Shown here: in pieces, positions 23,713 to 32,097 of the stretch
How positions within the stretch are numbered: position 1 is the first letter of the stretch
Layout: each line of letters opens with the position of its first letter
Source of the DNA: Arenibacter algicola
GTDB taxonomy: Bacteria > Bacteroidota > Bacteroidia > Flavobacteriales > Flavobacteriaceae
NCBI RefSeq assembly: GCF_018860365.1
Contig: NZ_JAHKPO010000001.1
Location: 336,365-400,364, forward strand
Direction: 5' to 3'
DNA length: 64,000 nt
The notes under the pieces: model-generated
What the model saw: the letters and a program-made list of their open reading frames with translations, nothing else
Databases searched by the model: none
What the model was told of the DNA's origin: nothing
Position numbers and translations under genes: made by a program

Positions 23713-24634
23713 AAGGAACAAGATCGTATTCGGTTCGGTAATCCTGGTCATTGTACTGTTCATTGTGGGATATGCCATGTTGGTCATGGACAAAGGGGGT
23801 GAATCCGGAGAATCACTGGATAAGACCGCAGTGCCGGAATTAGAAGAGCAGCAAAAGGAGTACCGCTCCAAACTGGAGGCTGTTGACAATATTCCAGAAG
23901 AACGGGTAAAAAATGCACCCAGTATTTACGATGAAAGGTTGCTGGATTCCACAGGTTTATATGATCCCGATTTTATGGACAGGGATAAACAACGCATCGT
24001 GGACAGCATCTATAGCCAAGGCCGGATCGATTATTCGCAAGGTAGATACCGGAATGCGGAGGCAAAAAAAGCAAAACCAGTTGTACCAGTTGCGAAGGAT
24101 ACTATCAAAGAGGAAGTTGAAGAATCCCATACTACCAAGGAACTGGCATTGGAACACCAGCTCTTTTTTGCTGCAGATCCAAAATCCCAATCAATATCCT
24201 TTGCTCCAGATCCCCAGGTGGTTTTGGTAGAAGTGGACGGCAATCAAGTGGTAAGGGCCAACAGCCGTTTGCGAATGCGCCTACTTCAAGAAATACAACT
24301 GGGCAACACAATGATTCCCAAAAATACCTTGGTCTACGGCATCGTCAATTTTAAGCCGAACAGGACACTCCTCAAGATTGACAATATAGACCATATTCCT
24401 GTTAAGATGAAAGCTTTCGACCTCCAGGATGGACTGGAGGGCATTTATGTGGAGAACAGTATAAGGGGGGAAGTTGCCAACGAGGTGGTCGATGATGTCC
24501 TGGACGATATCAATATCGCAGGGGTTCCACAGGTAAGCGGTATCAAAAAAGTCTTTCAACGGGGCCATAGAAGAACCAAAGTGGCCATACTCAACAATTA
24601 CAAACTCATTTTAAAGGCTCCAGAGGGGCAATAA
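23702..24634 (+). CDS. traM: Conjugation protein TraM (VirB10-like)
   Basis: 310 residues. A membrane helix at the start (IVFGSVILVIVLFIVGYAML) is followed by an acidic, repetitive, proline- and lysine-rich spacer (about 35-150) and the conserved C-terminal domain with LRMRLLQEIQLGNTMIPKNT and VKMKAFDLQDGLEG, then GIYVENSIRGEVANEVVDD. That pattern is the CTn TraM C-terminal domain, which spans the periplasm like VirB10. It is shorter than Bacteroides TraM because the spacer is reduced. Confidence 0.85.
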   Translation: MKIERNKIVFGSVILVIVLFIVGYAMLVMDKGGESGESLDKTAVPELEEQQKEYRSKLEAVDNIPEERVKNAPSIYDERLLDSTGLYDPDFMDRDKQRIVDSIYSQGRIDYSQGRYRNAEAKKAKPVVPVAKDTIKEEVEESHTTKELALEHQLFFAADPKSQSISFAPDPQVVLVEVDGNQVVRANSRLRMRLLQEIQLGNTMIPKNTLVYGIVNFKPNRTLLKIDNIDHIPVKMKAFDLQDGLEGIYVENSIRGEVANEVVDDVLDDINIAGVPQVSGIKKVFQRGHRRTKVAILNNYKLILKAPEGQ

Positions 24635-24646
24635 ATTTATACACCT

Positions 24647-25468
24647 ATGAAAAAATTGATAAGCATGATGGGTCTACTAATCATAATGGCCACGGTAAAA
24701 GCACAGAATGGGAAAGTCCTCGACACCATATTTGCCAATGAACAAATGACGGTATCCCTCTTCTTTCCGAATCCTATTAGGCAAGGGATTACCGGTTCCC
24801 TTAATTACGCCTTTAGCTTCAATAGGGAAAGGGCACAGTTTTTTGGACTCCTTCAGGCCACCCCCGGGGAAAACAGTAATTTATTGGTGGTTACAGAGAA
24901 TGGCAGCGTATATTCCTTTCTGCTCCGGTATTCCCAGAAGCTTGAAAAGCTGAATTACTTCATTGATATCTCCGACCGTATTGGCCATGAAAGGACCGGT
25001 CCCTCCATGGTTCCCCAGGTAAAATTGTCCTTGGCCGACTCGGATACTGTCCCTACCAATGATAAGCCTTTGGACTATCCAAAACTCTGCGCCCAATTGC
25101 TCCGAAATCCCAGGCCTTTTAACCAAATAAAATATAAGGATGGGGTTACGATCCGCATGACAAAAAGTATCTATTATCTCAATGAGGTCTACGTGGTCTT
25201 TGAAATTGAGAACAATTCCCAGATCGATTTTGAGATAGATTCTTTGAATCTCTACAAAGTGAACGGCAACAATAAGCGTAAATCATCCTATCAGGCACTG
25301 TTACTCTCTCCTATCTATCAATTCCAAACCCCAACAGTGGTTCTCAAGGACCAGACAGTAGAGTTTATAAGTGTGTATCCCAAATTTACTCTGGGAGCAC
25401 GTGAGAGGCTATTGGTGAAACTGGAAGAGTTGAATGGGGATAGGGATCTAATTTTGAAATTGAGATAA
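24647..25468 (+). CDS. traN: Conjugation protein TraN (VirB9-like)
   Basis: 273 residues with a signal peptide (MKKLISMMGLLIIMATVKAQ) and the beta-rich pattern of TraN/DUF4138 proteins: an early DTIFANEQMTVSLFFPNPI, a middle ITGSLNYAFSFNRERAQFFG and a later YYLNEVYVVFEIENNSQIDF. It forms the outer-membrane ring of the transfer channel. It is the last tra gene seen; TraO, TraP and TraQ are not present. The 200 bp after it hold no gene. Confidence 0.8.
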   Translation: MKKLISMMGLLIIMATVKAQNGKVLDTIFANEQMTVSLFFPNPIRQGITGSLNYAFSFNRERAQFFGLLQATPGENSNLLVVTENGSVYSFLLRYSQKLEKLNYFIDISDRIGHERTGPSMVPQVKLSLADSDTVPTNDKPLDYPKLCAQLLRNPRPFNQIKYKDGVTIRMTKSIYYLNEVYVVFEIENNSQIDFEIDSLNLYKVNGNNKRKSSYQALLLSPIYQFQTPTVVLKDQTVEFISVYPKFTLGARERLLVKLEELNGDRDLILKLR

Positions 25469-25668
25469 TCTACCTGAATTTAAATGCAATAAAACCTAAC
25501 GCCTAATGAGGTTACAGTTCAGTGAAAGGAGACTTTCGTCCAACCGTGGCTTTAGACAAAAATTATATTTTATATGCACTACTGATTATCAGTAAATCCT
25601 TACCGTACAAAGAGTGTCAAATTAATGATTTTAAAAGGAATTTGTTAATTTGAAACCAAACCTCTCAA

Positions 25669-26475
25669 TTAACCTCTTGAAAATCGAAACTTACCAAAAA
25701 AGCTTTTGGGCTTTCTTTTTGAATCGGTGCGTCTGAATTGTAGTCCTTCCTCTTGGGCAAATTCCTGAACCTTTTTCAACCATTTATTCCTTAAAACGGG
25801 CCAATCAAATTTTATGGTCGATTCTTCCGTGAGTATTACCCTATTACCTGAATTACTCCTATCGCCAGCTTTTGAGAAATCGCCAAGACATGTGGCATCC
25901 TTTTTTAAATCTTCAAGTGGCCTACCATTTTGGATATCAAAAATGGTTCTATCCCCTATCTTATTGAAAGTATCCTGTCTTTTCCTTAGCATACCGTAGT
26001 AAAAACCCAATGAGTTTTTTTCGGTTAAAAGGTAAAGGTCATAAAAATCCTTTTGATTACCTCTGTCAGCAGCTGCCAAAAGTTTAAGTGCTCCTATGTC
26101 ATGATCGCTTATGAGTCTTATTCCATCAATAACACATGGTTCGTGCAGTAATTTCAGATTTTGGATGATATCAATCTTGATAACTTCTTTTTTCAAGAAG
26201 ATTTCCAAATGCGATAGCTGTTCAGATCCAAAATTTTTTTTGTTTATGATGGTGTTTTCTTTGCCAAATTCATTTTCCAAGAAATGACAAATCTCAGAGA
26301 GATGGTCGGTGCCTACTATTTCTGTTGAAAACAAATCAATGTCCGTTGAGACCCTATGATTGTACTTTATGGCCAAGTTGGTCCCTCCACCAAGCAGGAA
26401 TTTATCAAATAATTCATGATTCATAAGTTTTTGAATTACTCCATAAAGCAATTCAGAAACTCCTGTTTTATGCAT
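25669..26475 (-). CDS. AbiEii-type nucleotidyltransferase toxin
   Basis: 268 residues. The nucleotidyltransferase core is LLGGGTNLAIKYNHRVSTDI followed by DLFS, giving the metal-binding D-x-D (Asp45, Asp47), with ISDHDIGALKLLAAADRGNQ further on. This is the AbiEii/AbiGii family, toxins of type IV toxin-antitoxin and abortive-infection systems that transfer nucleotides to RNA. Its start overlaps the upstream small gene by 8 bp, as toxin-antitoxin pairs do. It lies between the tra and mob modules and probably stabilises the element or blocks phage. The basic C-terminal tail (RTDSKRKPKSFFGKFRFSRG) is unusual. Confidence 0.8.
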   Translation of the reverse strand: MHKTGVSELLYGVIQKLMNHELFDKFLLGGGTNLAIKYNHRVSTDIDLFSTEIVGTDHLSEICHFLENEFGKENTIINKKNFGSEQLSHLEIFLKKEVIKIDIIQNLKLLHEPCVIDGIRLISDHDIGALKLLAAADRGNQKDFYDLYLLTEKNSLGFYYGMLRKRQDTFNKIGDRTIFDIQNGRPLEDLKKDATCLGDFSKAGDRSNSGNRVILTEESTIKFDWPVLRNKWLKKVQEFAQEEGLQFRRTDSKRKPKSFFGKFRFSRG

Positions 26476-26806
26476 ACAAAGATAAGTTGGAAATGTATTT
26501 TTTGAACTGTTCAGGTTTTAATTGATATCGTTCGGCAATAAATTCAATATCCTCATTACCTCGAATCTCTGAACTTTGTAATGCAATCGCACTAATTTCG
26601 CTATTGGAATAAAGTTTTTCCAATTTCTCCAAATACTCAGAATTGTGCATGCTCCTAGATAAAACCCTTTGGATAATCAAATCACTATCCTTTTCCAAGG
26701 ACAAATCATCCATGTTCATATCCCAAAACATTTCACGAGGAAAAATGTCAGAAAGATTATGCCCTAATGACTTATTACCTTTTAATATTTTAAAGAGGCT
26801 TATCAT
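26468..26806 (-). CDS. Probable antitoxin partner of the AbiEii-type toxin (DUF6922-like)
   Basis: 112 residues with no signal or membrane helix. The segment IFPREMFWDMNMDDLSLEKD followed by SDLIIQRVLSRS is typical of small Bacteroidota proteins found beside AbiEii nucleotidyltransferases. It starts the two-gene unit and its end overlaps the toxin start. It is much shorter than a classical AbiEi antitoxin and lacks the winged-helix signature. The antitoxin role comes from gene order. Confidence 0.6.
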   Translation of the reverse strand: MISLFKILKGNKSLGHNLSDIFPREMFWDMNMDDLSLEKDSDLIIQRVLSRSMHNSEYLEKLEKLYSNSEISAIALQSSEIRGNEDIEFIAERYQLKPEQFKKYISNLSLYA

Positions 26807-27049
26807 AATACAAATGTATTAAATTTTGTTGACAACTTATAATATCGCTAGTACATTAACAACTTATGGCTCAGTAAACTATAATCAAATAACGTTCCAA
26901 TTTTTAATAAATTTTATAGCCCTACCACAATTACAGGTTGAAAATTTAAAGATCTCAATGACATTAGTAAATATTATAGTCATTTTGTCAAGAATGTCCT
27001 GCCTCCCATTTTATCTTTACTACAATTGGTCATCAAGAAACTGCAGTTT

Positions 27050-28645
27050 CTATTTTAAAGTCAAAAATTTCCTAACGTCCAAATGGATCTGCTCAAAGTT
27101 TGCCTTTATGGCGCCATCCCCGATTCGGAATTTAGGGTCCGGTAGACATTTGACAATATCAGGCTTTGGAAAGCGTACTTTTTTATCCTTACCATCAGCA
27201 AAGGCAATAAATTCCCCTTCTTTCAGCCTAAAGAATTCCTCCGCCCGGATCTTGCTTACCTCCCGCTCCCCTTTGGTGATCCTGGTATCAAAATTTAGAG
27301 TATTCTCCCCCTTGCTCACACTTTTGGTAGGGCGTTTCACTATTTCAAAAAAGCGTTCGTAATATCGGGCCGTATCGGGATCATTGGCCTTTCCAAAAAA
27401 CTGATAGGATAGATTACCTAAAATGGCCCTACTGGCCTTATCTCCGTACATCATATCGTTCTGGACCTTGTCCTGGAGCACGTATATGGTGGCAATATCA
27501 TAACTTCTCAATGTAGCCGGAATCCGGTGCATATTGAGCAAACGAATGGTAGGTGCCTCTTCCATAAGAACAAAGGAAGGCTGGCGGCCCCGAATTCCCA
27601 TTTGTTTTGTAATGGTATGCATTATGGTGGCTATTACCGGCGAATAGGCGGTTTCAAATTTGGGATTGTTCACGATGGAAACTACGGATGGGTGTTCGGG
27701 GTTATTGATATCCAAGGGCACTTCATCGGCCGAAAGCGTCATAAAGATGCGTTGTGTACTGATTTTTTTAAGGGCATTGGCCAGGGTACCCATCACTCCG
27801 GCGGTCTGTCGTTCGGAATCCTTCCCAGAAATAAAGGCATCGGCCATGGCCTTAGCGGTATAATCGGAACTCAGAAAATGTATCAGGTTTTGGGTATCCA
27901 GGTACAGATAGGTAGCAATCAGATGTGGCAGGGTGCAATACTCCCCATGGCTTGTCTTCAATTTCCAGATCAACCCGCCCAACAGTCCTTCCACGGCATC
28001 ATTGAAGAATTTGGATGAACCCATAGCTATGGATTCACGTTGCTCCAATAGGTTTTCCAAAAGCACTCTGGAAACCTCGTTGACACTTTCTTCGTCCGTC
28101 ATGTACCTGGGCGCAATGGGATTCACCCGGCTATGGATATCGTCAAAGGAGATAATATGAAAAGGCATATCGGCCTTGCCGAAAAGAGGATAGGCCATTT
28201 CTGTAATCTCAAAATCCTTGTAATCATGGATGACCCCGGAAAATCGATATTGGCCAAAATGTTTTAGAAAACCATAGACCACACTTTCGGTCTTGCCACT
28301 GCCGGCCGAACCGATGATGGAGGCACCCCTTCGGATATTCCGAAGGACCAGGCTACCGTTCAAAAGATTGAACCGGACCCTAAAGATTTCCGAAATATTT
28401 GGAATCCCTATATTGTAATTGAAGCTTATAAAAAGTCCCAAATTGATTACTTGAAAAGGCAACAACCACCACAGCAAGACAATGGCAAAAACCTGCCGAT
28501 CATGCAGGTAGTGGAGCACTGCTCCCAAGAGAATCAGGAGCATAATATTTGGGACAAAGGCGTACTTATAGTGTGCATAGGACAGATAAAACGCTGCCAT
28601 CGCCAACCCATAGATTCCTATTGTAATAAGTACCATAACTTTCAA
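27050..28645 (-). CDS. Conjugation coupling protein (VirD4/TraD-type, MobC-like)
   Basis: 531 residues. Three N-terminal membrane helices (to about residue 75), then Walker A IIGSAGSGKTES (about 110-121) and Walker B PSFVLMEEAPTIRLLN. These mark the coupling ATPase that brings the relaxase-DNA complex to the secretion channel. It is followed by the relaxase gene upstream on the same strand, and is transcribed in the order BfmA-like, MobB-like, coupling protein. It is shorter than Bacteroides MobC (about 650 residues). Confidence 0.87.
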   Translation of the reverse strand: MKVMVLITIGIYGLAMAAFYLSYAHYKYAFVPNIMLLILLGAVLHYLHDRQVFAIVLLWWLLPFQVINLGLFISFNYNIGIPNISEIFRVRFNLLNGSLVLRNIRRGASIIGSAGSGKTESVVYGFLKHFGQYRFSGVIHDYKDFEITEMAYPLFGKADMPFHIISFDDIHSRVNPIAPRYMTDEESVNEVSRVLLENLLEQRESIAMGSSKFFNDAVEGLLGGLIWKLKTSHGEYCTLPHLIATYLYLDTQNLIHFLSSDYTAKAMADAFISGKDSERQTAGVMGTLANALKKISTQRIFMTLSADEVPLDINNPEHPSVVSIVNNPKFETAYSPVIATIMHTITKQMGIRGRQPSFVLMEEAPTIRLLNMHRIPATLRSYDIATIYVLQDKVQNDMMYGDKASRAILGNLSYQFFGKANDPDTARYYERFFEIVKRPTKSVSKGENTLNFDTRITKGEREVSKIRAEEFFRLKEGEFIAFADGKDKKVRFPKPDIVKCLPDPKFRIGDGAIKANFEQIHLDVRKFLTLK

Positions 28646-28686
28646 TTTGGATTACTGATATGAACTTCTGCTCCTTTCTAGAATTC

Positions 28687-29712
28687 CTACATACCGATGG
28701 AACTGGAGGATTTGGCAATATCAATAGCCTTTTTAAATTGTTTAATCGCCTGCAGGGCAGCTTCCACCTTGTTCGTAGGAATATTCAATTTGGGAACGTG
28801 CACTCCAGCGGCACCCATTAGTTTAAAGGCCGCGCTCCTTTCGTTGGTAGGCAATCCCAGTAGATGTGCAAAATAGATTTTGGGATCCTGGACAAAGGCC
28901 TTACGCGCACTATAGGATTCCACATAATTTCGTTGGTAACTAAATAAGGTGTCGAACCTCTTTTCTGCCTTTTCATAAAATTGGTCGCGATTAAATCCCC
29001 GCTTTACCGTCCTGCCATTCAGGGTAGATTCGGATTCCCTGTATTTGCTGCCAGGGGAAAGACTATATCTATTGGTAACATCCTTTCTGCTTACTATAAT
29101 ATGGACATGGGTCTGCAGTCCCTGCTTTTTCATACCCTGCGTCACCACTTCTCCATCGATCCGGTGTGGGATTTGGGCATGGAGCCTGTCTATTTCCATT
29201 CTCATGGCCTTAACATTACCAGAAATCTCACCACGGTCCACCATACGGATTTCATTTTCCAATTTGGTGATCTTGGCCCGATATTCCTGGTTCACCTTGA
29301 CTTCCCTGTCAAAACCTTTAAATGTGCGCTCATATTCAATCTTCGCATAATATTTGATAATGTCCACGGACACCGGGGTATCGCGATGAAAGGAAGCCGC
29401 ATAATCCTTCATGACCTCGCGTACGTATTGCTTTAAAAGATTTGGATCATTGTTTATATGCTTCAGTTCCCGCTGACTGGGGTTGATGGTCAGGGCAAAG
29501 AATTTGGGTTCCTGTTTTTTCAATTTGGCAGTGTTGCCATCAATTTCTTTGACGACCTGTTCCGGGGCGATCCTGTCGTTGTGCTGATCAAAAAATTGTT
29601 CCTGTAGTTCAGGCTGTTTTCCTTCGTTCTCTTTTTCCAAATAAGCTACATAATCCGAGCAGCTCTGCGAAAAAGTGGTATCCAGATGTTGTTTGGTGAT
29701 ACTGATGTACAT
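28687..29712 (-). CDS. MobB-type relaxase (DUF5712-like)
   Basis: 341 residues. The N-terminus begins MYISITKQHLD and the metal-binding motif is in QTHVHIIVSRKDVTNRYSLS (H-x-H). A helical C-terminus follows (ALLQ-type repeats and KQFKKAIDIAKSS). Proteins of this type nick the transfer origin in Bacteroidota conjugative elements. It lies 4 bp after the BfmA/BtgA-like gene and 41 bp before the coupling protein gene. Confidence 0.82.
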   Translation of the reverse strand: MYISITKQHLDTTFSQSCSDYVAYLEKENEGKQPELQEQFFDQHNDRIAPEQVVKEIDGNTAKLKKQEPKFFALTINPSQRELKHINNDPNLLKQYVREVMKDYAASFHRDTPVSVDIIKYYAKIEYERTFKGFDREVKVNQEYRAKITKLENEIRMVDRGEISGNVKAMRMEIDRLHAQIPHRIDGEVVTQGMKKQGLQTHVHIIVSRKDVTNRYSLSPGSKYRESESTLNGRTVKRGFNRDQFYEKAEKRFDTLFSYQRNYVESYSARKAFVQDPKIYFAHLLGLPTNERSAAFKLMGAAGVHVPKLNIPTNKVEAALQAIKQFKKAIDIAKSSSSIGM

Positions 29713-29716
29713 AATC

Positions 29717-30271
29717 CTATTGCTTTTCCATTTTTATCTTAAGTTTTTGAAATTCCTCCGGGGCCATATCCAATTGTAACCTGGGCTTTCCGAAGCTGCC
29801 CTTTACCAATTCTACCCTGTTAAGAAGGTTCAAAAAATCGGTTCTTAATTCTCCAAAATCCCGTTTTATATTGGTGTAATTCTTTTCCATGGCGATGGCC
29901 TCCTCCACCTTTTTAAGGAACCTATCCCTATCTGGATCGACCTCTTTACCAGCCATAAGCAAGGGGGCCTGCCCCTGTTTCTTTTGGGGCGAGTGTTCGA
30001 ACAGGAGCTCCAACATGGCCGTGGTGGGTTTGGTCTGGTTTTTTTCGATATCCCGGATAATGGCAATTGCCGCTTCCGTCCTTTTTCTATTCTTTAAAAC
30101 TTCCTTGCCAACACTCTTTTCAAATTTGTCCGAAGGCAAAAAACCGTGCCATTCAAAAAAATCAATCATCATCTCCATCGACTCCGAATAGGAGGTGGCA
30201 ACTTTCTTCGAAAACCGTTTGAACCGCTGTGCGGTATTCCTTCTAAATCGTATCGTATAAAAATGGTCCAT
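29717..30271 (-). CDS. BfmA/BtgA-like mobilization protein
   Basis: 184 residues. The N-terminus carries the pattern RFRRNTAQRFKRFSKKVATS and SYSESMEMMIDFFEWHGFLP of BfmA/BtgA accessory proteins, thought to be ribbon-helix-helix-like and to bind the transfer origin. A helical C-terminal half follows. It starts the mob operon. The 380 bp upstream are the natural place for oriT. Confidence 0.8.
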   Translation of the reverse strand: MDHFYTIRFRRNTAQRFKRFSKKVATSYSESMEMMIDFFEWHGFLPSDKFEKSVGKEVLKNRKRTEAAIAIIRDIEKNQTKPTTAMLELLFEHSPQKKQGQAPLLMAGKEVDPDRDRFLKKVEEAIAMEKNYTNIKRDFGELRTDFLNLLNRVELVKGSFGKPRLQLDMAPEEFQKLKIKMEKQ

Positions 30272-30610
30272 CCCTTAAAAATTCATATTGGGTCATTTTT
30301 TATCAATATTTTTAGTGATTTCCAACGCATTTGACCCAATGGCCCATTTGTATTAAAAAGCATAAGCTCTCCGAAAGCCTTTAAACAAAGGGCTTCAATA
30401 AAAACCAACCTATACAACGCCGCAACGCGTGTTGTCCTCTTGCTATTCCTTTTTGCGCGCCGGCGAAAAATTTACGCCTTAAGGCCCAATGTAGTCCACT
30501 GGGGCACAATCTGGTAAGGGATGGAAAATTTTAAGAAATTTTAAAGTTGAATTTTGAGGAATTTCCAATGGATTTGGAAAAATGGTGAGGATAATGAAAA
30601 TCAATAATTA
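30272..30610. other. Intergenic region upstream of mob genes, candidate oriT
   Basis: No gene. Two imperfect hairpins are visible: arms AAGCCTTT and AAAGGGCTT at about 30376-30395, and ACAAC (30414-30418) with GTTGT (30431-30435) around GCCGCAACGCGT. A GC-rich patch (TTTTTGCGCGCCGGCG) follows at 30451-30466. Position directly ahead of the mob operon and these repeats fit an origin of transfer, but no nick-site consensus was recognised. Confidence 0.35.
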
Positions 30611-30645
30611 AAAAAAAGGCGGTACCAGCATCGGCCCGCCCTTTA
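30611..30645 (-). terminator. Rho-independent terminator
   Basis: On the minus strand AAAGGGCGG pairs with CCGCCTTT (one bulged base) and is followed by a run of eight T. It ends the operon containing the SSB and DUF6876-like genes. Confidence 0.75.
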
Positions 30646-30651
30646 TTCAAT

Positions 30652-31032
30652 TCAATATTCACTGGGGAGCATCAGGGTATCGTCCACAAAGTACAATCTT
30701 AGTTCGTCCAGCGGAAAGTCGGTCAAATGATATTTCTGGGTCTCAAAGACGAGCCCATTTCCATCACTGTAATCAATTTTGGCCTCATATCCCATCTTGT
30801 CCTTTTCCTCCTCGGTGAATTTTTTAAAATCGATGCTGATGAATCGGCTTTTGTCCAATAAACTTTTGGCGATAACGGAGGTATCCGTCACCAACCAAAA
30901 GCTGTTGGCGGCCTCGGCAAGGTATTTTATACCTTCCGTAAATTTTGTCTTGATCAACGGGAGTTGATAAAGTACTAACGAACCGTTAAAATATTGTAAC
31001 CGTTCCTTTATTTGTATAGTTTTGAAGTTCAT
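30652..31032 (-). CDS. DUF6876-like small protein
   Basis: 127 residues from the ATG at 31032; a longer frame from 31113 would add a hydrophobic segment, which does not fit this soluble family. Recognisable segments are KFTEGIKYLAEAANSFWLVT and HLTDFPLDELRLYFVDDTLM, ending LPSEY, the pattern of DUF6876 proteins found on Bacteroidota mobile elements. Function unknown. It is read after the SSB gene. Confidence 0.65.
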   Translation of the reverse strand: MNFKTIQIKERLQYFNGSLVLYQLPLIKTKFTEGIKYLAEAANSFWLVTDTSVIAKSLLDKSRFISIDFKKFTEEEKDKMGYEAKIDYSDGNGLVFETQKYHLTDFPLDELRLYFVDDTLMLPSEY

Positions 31033-31130
31033 ATTAGTTATCGTTAGGATTAATATTGAAAGCAATAAGAGGGCGTTGAATTTCGGGAACGCCCTCTTTG
31101 TTTTTTCCCTCATCTTGAAAGGGTATCCAT

Positions 31131-31469
31131 TTAGGAACTGCTTCCAAGTAACAGGATTTCATCTATGACCACTTCGGTCACATAGCGTGTGGCACCCTCT
31201 TTGGTTTCATAGTTTCGGGTCTTCAATTTCCCTGAGATTCCCACCTCCTTGCCCTTGACGACATACTTCTCTACGATTTCAGCGGTTTTGCCCCAGGCCA
31301 CAATGGTATGCCAGTCCGTATTCTGGACTTTCTCCCCATTGGCGTTTTTGTAGCGCTCATTGGTCGCCAATTGAAATTTGGCCACTTTTTTGCCACTTTC
31401 AAGATTCGTAATCGTCGGGTCGTCCCCGATGTTCCCGATCAGTTGTACATGGTTTCTAAATTTGCTCAT
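31131..31469 (-). CDS. ssb: Single-stranded DNA-binding protein
   Basis: 112 residues, a minimal SSB with the OB fold: NHVQLIGNIGDDPTITNLES, GKKVAKFQLATNERYKNANG and NTDWHTIVAWGKTAEIVEKY. The acidic C-terminal tip usual in housekeeping SSB proteins is missing, so it is an element-encoded version that probably coats transferred DNA. It overlaps the upstream small gene by four bases. Confidence 0.92.
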   Translation of the reverse strand: MSKFRNHVQLIGNIGDDPTITNLESGKKVAKFQLATNERYKNANGEKVQNTDWHTIVAWGKTAEIVEKYVVKGKEVGISGKLKTRNYETKEGATRYVTEVVIDEILLLGSSS

Positions 31470-31624
31470 AATTGAAAAGGATTATGTCCACCTTCCAGTG
31501 GACGGTTAATAATGGATTTAAATGATTTACTTATTATATCTCGAACGTTTTCCTTGCCTGCGGCAGGCAGGCCTTTTTGATACTTTTGTGCCGTTTCATT
31601 TTTAGGATCTGGATTCGATTTCAT
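31466..31624 (-). CDS. Small hypothetical protein
   Basis: 52 residues from the ATG at 31624 (an in-frame ATG at 31690 would add 22 residues). It begins MKSNPDPKNETAQKYQKGLP and has VRDIISKSFKSIINRPLEGG. The codons for LPAAGK lie in a CCTGCCGCAGGCAAGG palindrome of a type widespread in flavobacterial genomes, so part of the gene may come from a repeat. It is coupled to ssb by ATGA overlap. No family recognised. Confidence 0.45.
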   Translation of the reverse strand: MKSNPDPKNETAQKYQKGLPAAGKENVRDIISKSFKSIINRPLEGGHNPFQL

Positions 31625-31690
31625 GATTTCCTGTTTTTGATTTACTTCCCATAGAGCTCTCACGTTACCTTTTTTAATGCCAGATCCCAC

Positions 31691-32097
31691 ACAACATTCG
31701 AACTTGGAAAGACGTATAAATAAGATCGCGCCATAGGCGTGACTGGTTTATGCCGTCGGACAAGGGAGAATGTTGTTTTTTCGCTAACTAAAAAAGGTCC
31801 GGGGGCTCGAATGGCGGTAGATCGTAAACGGCCCATGAAAGAATTCCACCGCCTTTGGAACGGCACAAAATGCATAAACGGAATTCCACTCGGGCAGTCG
31901 GCCAAGCGGACTTGAGCAAGGGTTTTATGGGCAGGGAGCTGAGGGTGTGCAGGACGGACCGTAAAACCCTTGCTCGTGTCCAAGACCCTCCCCAAGGCTT
32001 ATTGCCAGAAATGGAATGTAGTGGCAATGTGCCGAGGGTGGCAGGCACCAATACCTTGAACTAGTTAAACTCTGGGATAAAAAGCCATCCGCTTCCT
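31691..32097. other. Structured non-coding region in the ICE
   Basis: No convincing gene. A perfect 13-bp inverted repeat GAGCAAGGGTTTT (31914-31926) / AAAACCCTTGCTC (31963-31975) is followed by a nested pair: ACCCTC (31985-31990) with GAGGGT (32034-32039) enclosing ATTGCCA (32001-32007) with TGGCAAT (32022-32028). Together they could fold as two adjacent long hairpins. Base composition is GC-richer than the neighbouring genes. It may be a non-coding RNA, a plasmid-like single-strand origin or oriT. Confidence 0.5.

Noticed and set aside
31855..32064. Short open frames over the structured ICE segment
   Set aside because: Both strands are open only because the segment is GC-rich; the hairpins explain the sequence better than coding does.
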